DNA of 64,000 bases, taken from NCBI GenBank assembly GCA_905221605.1, contig CAJNDS010000354.1, positions 95,074-159,073 of the forward strand. Direction: 5' to 3'. The position numbers were made by a program, and so were the translations under genes. Within the stretch, counting starts at the first letter, position 1. The number at the start of each line of letters is the position of its first letter. This stretch comes from Symbiodinium natans. Taxonomy: Eukaryota > Sar > Dinophyceae > Suessiales > Symbiodiniaceae. Shown here piece after piece: positions 21,201 through 33,475 of the stretch. The notes beneath the pieces were generated by a model that saw only the letters and a program-made list of their open reading frames with translations, searched no databases and was not told the DNA's origin.

Positions 21201-24200
21201 TCCATCTAGTGAATATGTACGGGATGGCCTGCACTGCAACCCCTACTTTGGATAAGGGGTGTTGAGGCTGGTGCCATGCAAGAGCAAGCTGCTGCTTCCC
21301 TGACAGCAGATTTAGGGTTTGGGATCCGCTTTCTGACGGCTTTGCACAGCTCTCGTCAGCTCTCAGAGCTAGACTGGAGCTTTGGCCATCGGGTACCTGG
21401 AGCCTTGCTGACCCTTCGCACATGCCGCAAATGACCCCCGTTGCAGAATTTGGGAGCAGTTGTGGGTTCTGCTAAAGGGCCTGGGCCAAATCAGATTGGC
21501 CTGTTAAAAACCGTACACAGAATCTCTGATTCCCAACAGTCCTAGAAGAAAATCTAGATACCTGAGTTACAACCCGTCTTAGAGGAAATATGTTCCCATT
21601 TGCTTTGTCCCAACTGAACATGCGCCCTGAAATCAGTATGTTTAAGTTCTTCAAAAACAGAGAAATTTCGTGCTAAAAGACAATAATTACTGGAAACAAC
21701 AATAAAGAAGTAAAGGTTCTTCTGAACTGCAGTCCCCTTAGTTTGCTTTGGTCTGCACCTTTTGAAGCATTTTCGCTTGTCTGGTTTCCCCGCAGGTACT
21801 GTGGAATTGCAGCTGCGAATGTCGACCCACTCCTTCTTTACATACAAGCAAAGCGGGGCCGCGCGCGCACCCACAGACACACGCTCTCGCTCTGGCTCTC
21901 GCTCTCGCACTCGCTCTCGCATTCTGCTACACAGCCGCTACTTGTTTGTCGCTACATGGAATCGCTTCCCACCTTCAGTGTCGGCTGTCACATGTTAAAA
22001 CTCAACTGTTTGTTTCTGCCCCCGCCCCCTGGGGTGCCAACCGAAACCCCCGGAATGCACTCAGCGATTCTGTGGGAGCAAGTTTTTGTTTGCTTCTTTA
22101 CACTTTCAGCTTTTGAGTGATTGTTTCTTGCTTTGTTATACGTTGCGAGAAGTGAACTTGAAGGGCTTTCTGGGGTGTTCTGGTCAAGCTTTTGCCATTT
22201 GCTTTTGGCACGGCGCGGTTCCTATTTGTGTTGCTTTTGTCTTGCCTCTCTCACGGAAGGACGGCCACTGGGCATTATCGCCTTCGTGCTTCCCTATTTG
22301 ACCAAAGCAAACCTAAAGATCCTTGCCTCCCCCAAACCTTGAAGTGAATTGTTGAGCTTGAATGAACCTGAACTCCATCAGTGCAGGATGGCCACAAGGC
22401 TCCTGAGGTATTCAAAGCACGAGTGGACCAACCAGCTGTGCACAGCAGAGTTACAGGTCTCATTCGGCAGTGCAGTAACCGGTTTAAAGCCGACTGACAC
22501 AGAGGCACGCGGCTGGAATGCACGTCATTTCTAGCGGCTTTACGTCGGCTTGTGGTTTCCCACAACTACTGTCCGCACTGCGTAAGCAACGGGCACGATA
22601 AAGGGGAACTTTCAGAACAACCTACGAAACAATTGGCGCGAAAACCTGGCCCATGTAATTCCTTAATAGCCTGCTCTTCAAGTCCCTTGGAAGTACAGCC
22701 ATCGGTCTAACTTTCAGGCGAGAGGCAAGAGTCTAGGATGTGCCTAGAACGAGTCAGTACATGTTATCACCTTCGCTTCTCACACGCCGCCTCTTGCTGT
22801 AATCGTGGAGCTGCCTCACAGTTCGCCCTTCTCGGACGTCTCGGCCTTCAGCTTCTTCAGCTGCTCGGACAACGCCTGCTGGCCCCGCAAACCTTACAAT
22901 GCCCTACAACTCCATAACTCTTCAACCCGAAGTCCCTCGGCCGACATGGCAAGGTGCTTTTCACGACAACAGGCTCAACTCAGCAGCACCCCATGCACGA
23001 CGCCTACACCTTCGAGAGCGAAATCGAGGAGTGCCTAAGCCCTATATTTAGTGCATGAGGCAGCAATCGGGCTCAAGATCCTGTTGCCTCAGCCTTGAAG
23101 GCTTTCCGTTGCCCCGCCGCCCCCTTGCCCCTTCAGCCGGCAATTCACGTGTCTTAGAGCTTAGGGCTTAGGGCTAGGGGTGTTCTGCCGTTTGAAGGTT
23201 TGAGAGTCTGGGGGTGATGTGGCGTTGGGTTCTTTTGAATTGCTGAAGGTTCTCAGGTTTTTCGGGAAGTGTAAAATCTCAGCTGCATGGTTGAACGGCT
23301 GCAGCTGCCCGGGCCTGTTCACGCTGCTTCAGCACGTGTGCAGCGTCGAAGTCCTGCAGGCAGTCGCGCGCGAGGTAAAAGCTGATGCAACTGTAAGAGT
23401 GGCTGAAAGCTTTACGTGCTGACCCCTGATGTAGCTCAGAACCAATTGTCATATGCCCTTAGGCATCTGGCACAAACCGTATGTCCAAGACGTGACCAGA
23501 ATTACACAAGGGATGCGACTCCTCCGTGACTGCCCCCCAGCCCAAGCTTGAGGCTCGCCCCCAAACCTCAACGTTCTCCTAAAAAACTCAGACTCAAGCC
23601 TGAATCCAAACTCACGAAGGCTGATCTCTACAATACTCTTAGTCGGTGCCTCTTTCTCCACGGCCTCCATCTTCTTCACCGAAATTGCAGCCAACCTGTT
23701 CGGGGTGCAGAGGGATCTCTTCCAAAGCCAAAAGACACTGAAAGTTTCGACCCTAATGATGAGCCCCCGTGTGAGGGGAGCTTGCAACCCTTCGAGGCAC
23801 TAAGCTGGACACAGTGGTGCCATGTGGTGCCCCTTTTGATGTGAGGGTTTTGGCAGTTGTTTCGGTTGTTTCGCTGAACAGCACCAATCGCCAGGGCCTT
23901 GAAAGCAGTTCCGGGGCCAAGAAGGACTCTAATAGCAGATTCCCTTGGATTGTTGAAGGGTTTCAGCTTGGATGTCCCCAGCACGCGTCGAGGTCATCAT
24001 CGTTCGGGCATGACTCCGTGCAATGGATGCGCTAGTACTTGAGTCGCACAGACACTATATATCTTTCGGCACTCACTTGCGAGTAGCACGGAGAGATCTT
24101 ATTTCGTAATGGACAAGAACCACGGATTTGCCAAGGCCGTGACTCCTTTTCCACCGAGTCGATGTCGGTGGGCAGGGGCTCCTCGAAGCATGCAGCGTTG

Positions 24201-27200
24201 CAAATCTCCGGAATTCCCTCCCGAACCTCGCTAACCCAAGCCCAAACCCCACATCCCCAACGCCAGCAGATAGTAAAAACCCTGCAACTGCGAATGCCCA
24301 AACGCCACCATTTGCATGACTCGGACATGGACGTTGGAAGCTGAACCCCCCAATCCATCAGTTGAACCTTGAACCTGGAAACCCCGCAACCCCACGATGC
24401 AACCGCTGCCCATGCCTCAGGGGCTGCTTTGTCGCCCTTATCCTTGGTGGCGTTCTTCTCCGCCTGCCCGGGTCTTTTGGGCGAAGGGGTCTTGTGGGTT
24501 CAACAAGCGCTGAACAAGTAGTCAAGTATGCACACAAACTGCTTTGGAGGTTGTAGGTTATGGTTTCCGGATTCGGTTCTTGACTTTTTGTGAGTTTGGA
24601 GTCGTGCTAGACTTTTGATTTGACCAAAAAAACCCAGTGCCTCAAGAAACTTGAAAGAATGACGTCTTTGAGAACTTGAACGGCGCCTTGGGCTTCGTCT
24701 CCTTTGGCTTCTTGATCTTCTTCAGCTTCTCCCACTCCTGCAACCGGAGACTTGCGGGTTCCGGTCACAGGGCCTTCTCATGGGAGGGTTCAAGATGGCT
24801 TCTACTGGCTGGAAACTTGGAAACCGAGTCGGGCGATGAACCAGGGCTCCAAGGAGAGGGTTTTCAGATGCGCTGGCAATGCTCTACTTAAAGGCTACGA
24901 ATCCAAAAGAACAATGCGCTCCAAAAGTCCTAAGCTTCATGAAGCCAAATGCTCAACTCAAGCCTTGCCACCCAGAAGGAAAAGGGGCTTTGGGTTCAGC
25001 TGTTTGGGGCCTAGGGCGAGCTCTGAGATCCCAGCTGAGCTTCTTAACGTAAACCTGCCCAAGCGGCTTAAACCTTGAAAGCGCTTGTGTAACTCCGGGT
25101 CAGGTCTCCGGAAAGCGCTTTAAAAATGCTTTGACCAGCAAGTCAGATTCTGAGCCCCGAAGAGTTTTCCATACGCTGCAATAGAATTGTAATGAAGAAC
25201 CAGGAAAAACATTTCGAACAAAACCCCGACCTTCTTCACCTTGGAAATGGAACTGACAACCTGGCCGAATGGATTGCATTCAGGGCGTCTAGAGGGTGTG
25301 GCGGTGAGGGTCGGGGGAAGAGGGGCGGGGGGTGTGACAGGCTTGGCTGGGTCATTTCTTGGGCTTCAAGGTAGGGTTCATGCCAGTTTCGGTTGGAGGC
25401 CCAGGACTCAACCGGCCGTCAACGGGTTTGGGCATTGGGGTCCGAGTTCTGTCTTTGAACGGTTGTTGTCTTCGACCATCAAAAATGAAGGCTTTGTTGA
25501 GACTTGCTTCCAACATGCTAAAAGGTTATTTTTCTAACAGGCCTAAACGGGGCTGTCGCCCGTGGGGGTGCACATATCGCTCGGCGCCTGGACAGGTTTC
25601 GCATACACCTGCTGAACCCATGGACCCATGGAAATGAACCAGGTAGCTGCTGGCATGGCCGGAACCCTCCACGGTGTTTGGGGTCTTGGGCCTACTTACT
25701 TTGCAAGGTTCTACTAGGGTTTGGGACCTTTGGGCTTATGAGTCTTTTGGGTCCTGGTGATTTGCGGCTTTTTGGTTCTAGGAAGCATGCCGTAGTATGC
25801 GCGCCTCCTGCTTTGTGTAGGCGGGCGCCTCGTGAAGGGGAAGCCTCGATCCGCGTTTATTCGGTCAGTGGTTCTGGAAGCTGTGACAGGCACATTCTCC
25901 AGCGTTTAGGCTTGTCGGCGTGAGCCGTAATAACCAATCCCAACACAAGCGCAGTGTCGTATTCTTGCATGGGTCGGGTTATTGCCTCGTTTTCGAGTTG
26001 TGGCCGAGATGGGCTGTGGGCGAGGAAGGTCTTTGATCGCCGGCTAGCCTGCAGCCCTTAACACCATCCACTGAACTCCAATCTCTTCAAACGCTGTGAG
26101 CACTGCCCCTTCTGCTGCTCCTGCTTCTTCGCCCACCACCTGAGTTTGAGGGCACGAAGGCAGCTCAGCATGATGGGGATTTAGCAATTACGGCCTGCGA
26201 GGGCTCAAGGAGTGGCTTCGCGAATCCGAAAGCCCTCAGAAACTGCGCTTTTCGAGGCTTAGGCTTGAAGGCAGCATGGACATGGGGTTCCAGTCGAAAG
26301 TCTTGATTTGCACCAGCTTCGGGATTAGGGTGTAGGATTGGTTTACCAAGATGTCGACTAGTGCATAAACAATACATGTAGATTTCAATGGTATTTTAAT
26401 GACGATCACACAGTCGACACCAATTTGAAACTAGTCATGCTAGCAATTCTTGCAGATACATACAACGACATCCTACCCCGCAGCTCAGATGGATAGACCC
26501 TCAAGAGTCCAAACTTGTCACCATGAAATCTGCAGTCCCAAGCCAGATAAACGAAAAAACCTTGCCAAGCTTCGTCTCCTACAATGCTCAGCACGTACCC
26601 AGTTCCCTCAATGTTCTCAATCCCAGTACATTTGGATGAACACACGACATGGCGAAAACATCCAACTTGCAACTAACCAAATTGCGCCTACACTAGATGC
26701 CGAACATTGAGTTTGTATGCATGGGGTGTGCACTTGTGTGCCGTGGGTGTTTCGTCACAGAGTTTTCGGCAAAGCTTCCCAGAATAGCCATTCCATCGCA
26801 CGGATACTCTCCACCCTGTGCACAATGCTGGATTTTGGCATTCGTTCGGGCGCGTGGTCTTTTTGGGCCACACATGAATGTGCTCGTTTTGTCGAGCAAA
26901 ACTCTTAGGGGGGCCTTCCAAATCGGGGCCCCCAGCGTCTCGAACTCAGCCAACTTCTCGGCCGCGGCCTCGGTTTTGTTGGCGCTCACCTGAAGGGGCT
27001 GACAAAGGGATGGGGGGGATGGCTTATCTTGGAGTAGGAGTGAAGACATGGGCAACTGTCCCGGGCGCTGCGCCCACTTATCGGTTCCAAATCAACGTTC
27101 AAACTTGGAGCAGTAAACTGCTTGTGTGGGGGGGGGGGGGGGGAGGTCCACTTGTCATGTACATTGTTTGGGGAATGCAGGAACCAGTAGCATGGGCGAC

Positions 27201-27380
27201 GTGAGCTCTTGGGGCATCGTGTGGAGAGGTGAGCAGCTCAAGACCAAGCACCCAACTTCTCCAGCCTCATATTCAATAGCAAGACATCAACCATCGAAAC
27301 TGCAGAACCCTCAACCCATAAGTTTCCAAACTTGCTTCGTTCGCCTCGCTTGTTGCCGCTATTGAAACGGATCACGGAGG
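18250..27380. other. mostly non-repetitive region with scattered telomere-like words, no recognisable gene
   Basis: Short telomere-like blocks occur at 19592-19613 (TTTAGGG orientation) and 23152-23180. Minor tandem repeats: CATGCTCAAG three times at 20229-20258, CCCAACAGTGCTCAC twice at about 20835-20867, CGCTCT-rich at 21884-21925. A poly-C run lies at 19949-19965 and a poly-G run at 27126-27144. Open frames are all below about 130 codons and without known motifs. Confidence 0.5.
19592..19613 (+). repeat. short interstitial telomere repeat (TTTAGGG orientation)
   Basis: Three consecutive TTTAGGG-type units in otherwise non-repetitive sequence. Confidence 0.85.
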
Positions 27381-27381
27381 T

Positions 27382-27721
27382 GCCCTTGTTCTTCTCTCCT
27401 CCTCTTTGACTCCCTTCTTGTCTCCTGTTTTGGAGAAGAACCAGAGCCGGATTGGAGGGACGCGCCCTTTGCTTGTCATCCTCCTTGTCTCCCTTTCGGA
27501 ACCGTCCCCGTCTGGTCTCCCCTTGTTGTCTGCCTTCCCGTCTCCTCTTTGGGCTGTGGGACGTGCACCCCTTGTTGAAAACAATTCCACGACGCCCCGC
27601 AAATCGTCTGCATTCTTGCAACACGATCTGGTTCTGATTAGACAAGAACGGGGTGCGTCCCACGATCCGGCTCTGGACGCAAGAAGGGAGATAAGGAGGG
27701 AGGAGACAAGAACAGGGGCGC
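27382..27721. mobile_element. terminal-inverted-repeat element, about 340 bp, no coding capacity
   Basis: The left arm (27382-27477) begins GCCCTTGTTCTTCTCTCC and passes through CCCTTCTTGTCTCC and CCAGAGCCGGATTGG to GACGCGCCC and GCTTGTC. The right arm (27636-27721), read in reverse, runs CGCCCCTGTTCTTGTCTCC, CCCTTCTTGCGTCC, CAGAGCCGGATCG, GACGCACCCC and TTCTTGTC. The arms are colinear and similar over roughly 85-95 bases, around a 158-base pyrimidine-rich centre that is not self-complementary. This is the form of a miniature inverted-repeat or foldback element. A target-site duplication was not clear by eye. The 141-codon minus-strand frame across it is a product of its Arg/Glu-rich purine strand. 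Confidence 0.5.
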
Positions 27722-28930
27722 TGTGCCCCGTGGCTTTGGTTCTAAAAAGGGGACCAAAATAGGGGGTGTACCAGGGACGGGCCCGACAGTCCGGATCTGC
27801 TCATGAAAGGTGGAGGGGCCTCGGTATACCCACTGCCTTGTGGAAGAAGGCTATCCTGAAACAATCCATAATCTCGGGGGTGTGGTGGGGATAGCCATAT
27901 TTTCATTTTTTGGAAAATTAAACCCTAAACCCTACAAACCCAGCCACGCCCCTACACTAAACACTGGCATTTCGGGGCATGGCCCAAGTCATGTTCTTGG
28001 CGATGGTCTTCTGCATGTCCTTCGCAAACTTCAGGTGCTACTAGTGCTACTTTCACGTATGGGTTCAGGCTTCAGGGTTGCGGGGCTTCCCCACTTCCAG
28101 GCCAAGCCCTTGCACATCCCGCATGCACTACCTGCACCCCCCACCCCAACCAAGAGAGAAGCATGTATCGAAAGGGTGTTCAACAACAAAATCGCGGTGC
28201 CACGGGGGGTAGTGCCTGCTCTGCAGCAGATTAAGGGCTGCGTCGTAGGGTTTAAGGAATTAAGAGCCGCATCTCCTTGGGGTAAGATACCTGCGCCCCT
28301 GTGTTGAGAGGGTGTTATGCGACTGAAGCAATCGAAATCCTAGAGCCCAATCCACCTCGGAAGAACATCAGCCTGCATGCAGAAGTCGCTCGTCACCTAA
28401 GTTGACTATGTTTCTCAAACTGACATCCTATCACCGCAAAGCACACTCTCCGATAATGTCCTTGATGGCAGCAATCTCTTCCTCTACCATCTCAGGCAAG
28501 TCGGCTCGAGCCTCCGATTAGTTCAAAACCGCACGCTGAAAGTCATGCTCGGAGTCTCGGAGCTTGAGATGCAGCTTCTTGGGCCAAAAGGCACACTGGT
28601 CCGCATCTAAGATGCGCAGTCGGCCGCATAGGCATATTTAAGAAGAGCATAGGATTGCCCTGACTCTGTCCACCGAGGGCCTTAACTTGAACCGGTGAAA
28701 GCTTGGAGAAGTGGACTTTGAAGTTCCGAGCGCTAAAGAGGTGAAGTTACTGCGTTTGCGGGTGCGGGCCCTGAGATGCAGAGTGCATATCGAATGTCAG
28801 CATCGGTGCGATTCACGGAGCACTCTCTCTGTGTAGAAAGGCCCCGGCAGCACACACACGTCAAACCAACCGTGTCTCAATTCAGAGACCCCCGACACCC
28901 AAAACACCCCCAACACCCCGTCCTAGAATC
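27722..28930. other. no recognisable gene
   Basis: Contains a short CCCTAAA block (27918-27940). A plus-strand frame at 27810-28307 (165 codons) crosses that block, so it is unlikely to be real. The rest shows no repeat and no gene-like frame. Confidence 0.5.
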
Positions 28931-28933
28931 CCA

Positions 28934-29079
28934 TGTGTCTGTGAGTCTGTGTGTGTGTGTGTGTGTGTGTGTGTCTGTGTGTGTGTGTGTGTGTCTCTGT
29001 GTGTCTCTGTGTGTCTCTGTGTGTGTCTGTGTGTGTCTGTGTGTGTCTGTGTGGTGTGTGTGTGTGACTGTCTGTCTGT

Positions 29080-29124
<45 letters not shown>

Positions 29125-29141
29125 TGTGTGTGTGTGTGTGT

Positions 29142-29210
<69 letters not shown>

Positions 29211-29229
29211 GGTGTGCGTGCTCTTGTGT
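28934..29229 (+). repeat. GT microsatellite, about 290 bp
   Basis: Long GT runs interrupted by TCTGTGTG and CTCTGTGTG variants, with pure GT at 29083-29125 and 29147-29207. All Cys/Val and Thr/His frames here are repeat translations. Confidence 0.97.
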
Positions 29230-32200
29230 GCTTAAGGACGCACAAGAACACTTTTGAAACACCACAAAGGACACCGTCAGAACATCACCACGTCGCGCCA
29301 CAGCCGTAAACCGTACAAATCCCAGGCCCCAGAACTACGCTCCGCTCCGCTGCAAGAAAAGCGCCTCCAGCTCCAGGGCACGCTCCTCCATGGGGCTAAG
29401 GCGGTCCTGAGCGGTCATAAGTGAAAGGCAATAAAGGGCTCTTCGGAGTCTGTAGGCTGTGCTTTAGCGCGGGCTCGAACATAAGAAACATGTGGCCGTG
29501 GACACTCACTCACTCGCTCACTCACTCCCGAAGTCCCATGTCACAGGTGGCACATTTGCATGCCACAGAACTGGGACAACTCCAGGGCTTCGCACTTTGA
29601 GGCTCTTGCCGACTCTGGAGGAAAGGAAAGACAGCATACACACCAATTCACACCCTGAGACCCTCCGAACCTAAAGCCCTGAACCAAACAGTTCGCCAAA
29701 AAGCCCTGGACCACCCGAATCGGTTGAGATCTTAGAGCCTAATGTTCATGAAGACCTGGGCGTTGCGTGAGAATGGCTCGAGGCCATAAGGCCTAACTAA
29801 CCCCAAGATCATGAAGCACAAAGCATTGTTCTGCCTGGAGGTCTTTCAGCTTGCTCTCGAACTCGGCCTTTGATGCGCCGGCCTGGCGCCCGGCCCCTCA
29901 CCCTCTGTAAAACCACGGAGTTTTGGATTGGAATGATTTCTTCTTGGTTTTTTGCAGGGGATTCAGGCACCCCACACCCAAACCCGAACAATCAAGACCA
30001 AGAATCCAACCACCCCAAACGCTGAACTCCTAACATATTTGAGTGGAGGGTGCGGCTTGAAGTCCGATCCCAAGACTTGCCTAGAGCAAGCGTATAGAAT
30101 GTTGGCGCTTGCTGCTTGAAGTAGTCCTCACGACAAACTGCCACCTCAGGCACAGCATTGAATCGGTTGGGCCTTGGCAGCCTTGGCATTCACTGTATGT
30201 GAAAGAAGTCGTGGGTCATCCGGCAGCTGGGAGGGTGTCACCGCAGGCACCGTTGAGTCGGGCAGCATCCAGTCTCGGTGGACTTTTAGCAGGCCTTCCT
30301 TTTTGAGCTGGGTCGCAGTTCTCGGGAACGTTTGTCGCATCGCCTTCTCGGGAGCTCTTCGGATTGTCCTACCAGCATGTGCCCCAGCCTCGAGCTCTCC
30401 AGGATCAGCTAGTAAGACGTCGTCACCGTCAAGAAGTGAGGGACCGATGGTTTATATTTAGGGTTTAGGGTTTAGGGCCAGTCGGGCTACAAGTGACTTT
30501 AAACAGGTAAATGCCTGGCCTACTTGCTTCACATGCGCTGCGCACTCATCTCGAGGAAGTGGAGATGTGGTAGCTTTTCAGAGTTTGCGGAAGTACTTCC
30601 TCTTTGGATCTTGGGATTTTGGCCTTGGTGATGTTCTACTGCAGCCTGCACTGTCCAATACCCCTTTGCAGCAAAACCATACCCTTATGACCCTGAGCGC
30701 CAGCAGGATTCCAGGATATTATAAGACCGACTATGTCTGCACCACAGGGCTAGAGACGTAATCTTAAACCCACATTCCCGAAACCCTGAAAGCTGGTTTA
30801 CAGGGCAGGTTGAGCAAAGCTGAGCACAGGAGCCCCTTGCTCCAAACTCCGGGACCCTAATCAATCGGCCTACTCAGCCCTACCCAGAAACCAAGGTAAA
30901 AAACCAAATCACGCCCCCACCACTTTCATGTTTCCCAAGCTTGCCCGTGCCTCGTGCATCCATTCCTCATAGTCCATACCTCGAAAGGCTCTCAAGCTTG
31001 ACCAAATTGAGCAGCCGGACCAAATCCCACAAGCTAGTCCCTTGAATGCATACGTCATTTGACAAAGCCCTAGGAGAGACGAACTTGCAAGTCAGGGCTG
31101 GTTTGGCCGAGGTCGAAGACTCGAATCCGTTGAAGCATTCTTCGGCTGCTTGTGAGAAATGGTTGCGCTTGGCATCGCTGGGGCTTGAGTGTTCTGTGCA
31201 ACTCCGAAGAGAATCGTTTCCGGCTGTGAACCTTGCAATGCGGGCCCGGCGCGTGCTGCCAGTCCGACAAAACTCAGAAAACCCACGCAGGCCCCAGTTT
31301 CCAACAGGATTGCGCACCTTTCAATCCACGCTGCACGTGCTTTTTGTCCAAATTGGAACAAAGCAAATTGATGCAATGACATGTCTCTGTTTGGAACAGC
31401 AACTACAACACAACTGACCACCTCAATCCAGGAAGGTTTTCTTCCATACGTTGGGTGTCCAATCCCTGGCAAATGTCAACATCCTGGAAAGGAACACGTC
31501 AGGGGCCTCCAAAAACAAGGAAACTGCGTCTTTCTCCGCTTGATGCAATGGTGCACGTGCTTCCTGGAAGCTAGGCCACCACACTTCTGAGCCGCTACGA
31601 GGGTATCATGCTGGGCGATCTGGGGGGGGGAGGGCATGGTGAATCCGATGCCATGCCGGGTCTTTCAAGCCTGGCAATGCGTGATTCACATGAGAGAAGC
31701 AATGACATCGAATCCACAAGAACCAGCCTTGATCAGACTTAGAAACAGGTTTCGGGGCGTTTGTAGACCCAGTGCCGGGGCAAGGTGCAGAGCTTGAGGA
31801 TCTCGGATCGTTGCTCTTCTGTCGAGACCTGCCCACTTACATGGAGATCATCTCGGAAAGAATAACATGGTGGCCCGCCTTGAGGATGTCGTCCCTCTCC
31901 AGCTTGTCGCGACCTTGGCGTGCTCCCTGTTTGAATGTCGTGGGGTATAGAGTTTGGGAGTTGGAGCTTTTGGATTCTGAGTTGAAGCTGCTGGAACTTT
32001 TTCATCTGCGGCTTGCTACGGAATGTCCAGCTCTCAACCAGCTCTCAACATGTCATAGGAAACCTGTTCTCTTCCCATTTTGTCCTGTATCGCAATGCAA
32101 TTGAAGATGTAAGGAAACGAGTGAAGTGAGCGGGCGCACGAACAAAGACAAAACAAAGAGAGCTGCGGCTGCTATTCGCCGCATAAAACTCTAAAAATAA

Positions 32201-33160
32201 GGCCCCCCAATCGGCAGAGGCCGTTTTCCAAAGGGGGAGAAAATTGACATGCCCAAAACTCACTTAAGCCTCCTCCGCTTTCAATGAACGTCCCCGAACC
32301 GCAAAGTGCAGTGAGTATACCTTGCGAATCCCGGAACTCCCGTGAGCCCGGCTAAGCTTGTCCAGACCACGAGGTCCTTTCCAATTCCTCAAAAGAGCCT
32401 TTACCAGAAAGTCCTTCAGTCCAGGACCCCCGCTGCCGTATATGTAGGCCTCAAGCTCGTTCCGAAGGCCCGCCAGGGCTGCAGCCTCTGACTCAAGTTT
32501 TCTGGCCAGTTTATGGCCTGTGGAGTAAGCTAAACTAAGTGCTCACAAGGCCTCGGTCTGAGATTCAGGAGCCGGGATGCTCAGAGGGCTCCGGCAGATG
32601 ATGGAGCGAAACCGGCTTTATGGGCTCAGCAATCCCGACAACGCCGCACCAACGATCATGCGACAATCACTAGCGCGCAGGCTGCGAAAGCCGAGCAAAC
32701 CTATAAATCCTGCCATATGCACTTGCGACCTTGGTTTCGCTGCACCCAGGCCTTCTGCAAAAGCATTGCGCGTCTCGAAAGGCAAAGCTGCAGGCTACTG
32801 TGCACCAAGTTTTAAGTTTCTGGAAGACTAAACAGCACAAAGCACCCAAGTAGCTTAAGGGCCCACAAACACGCGGTGCGCCTGCTCCTCCTTCTCTTTC
32901 AGCTCCAGCATGCGCTTCTGGAGCCTTTGTAGCTCAGGATCTTCTCCCGACGCGCAGCAAAATTGGACGTTCCAAGGCCCACATGTCATTTGAACATTTG
33001 AAGCGACGCGGTGAGGCCAGCAAGTGTGAGGCCAATATGCTACCAGAGGCCATTATTGGTTTGAGACATTTGTGTACGAGTATGCATCTGACAGCCAGTG
33101 CGCCAAAAAAAACTTCAGCTCCGTGCGATGCCCGTTTGCATTCTGCGGATTCTGCGGGGC
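29230..33160. other. mostly non-repetitive region, no recognisable gene
   Basis: A CACT repeat lies at 29503-29527 and a TTTAGGG block at 30457-30478. At about 29906-29957 GTAAAACC... to TTTTTTGCAG has the outline of a 52-base intron, but the flanking frames do not join into an open frame. Frames up to about 125 codons (e.g. 31092-31472 minus) lack known motifs. Confidence 0.5.
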
Positions 33161-33162
33161 CC

Positions 33163-33275
33163 CAGATGGCCCGAGCCCAGGAAGAGGAGGAAGAGGAGGA
33201 AAGGAAGGGAAGAGGAAGAGGAGAGGAAGAGGAGAGGAAGAGGAAGGGGAAGGGAAGGGGAAGGGGAGAAGACAA
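33163..33275 (+). repeat. purine-rich GGAAGA-type repeat
   Basis: GAAGAGGAGG and GGAAGGGG words repeat irregularly; a CT-dinucleotide run follows at 33448-33470. Frames here are Glu/Arg/Gly or Ser/Pro/Leu rich as a consequence. Confidence 0.85.
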
Positions 33276-33475
33276 ACCGGGCAAAATCTGCGCGGCCTGT
33301 TCACTCAAAGTCCGTGGTGCGCAGATCCGGGCAGGCTTTCTGTCCAACAGGCCGGACAAACCCTGAATCTGCACGCTTCTTTTTGCTCCTAAACCAGGAA
33401 GTCCAAGAGAGAGAGAAGAAATTCCCTCATCCTTCTGCGATACAGATGATCTCTCTCTCTCTCTCTCTGGGACTC

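Noticed and set aside
28776-29309. Cys/Val and His/Thr-rich open frames.
   Set aside because: Direct translation of the GT microsatellite; the same applies to the frames at 50409-51068, one of which also runs through the assembly gap.
29906-29957. Possible 52-base intron (GTAAAACC to TTTTTTGCAG).
   Set aside because: The flanking sequence cannot be joined into an open frame on that strand, and single donor/acceptor pairs occur often by chance.
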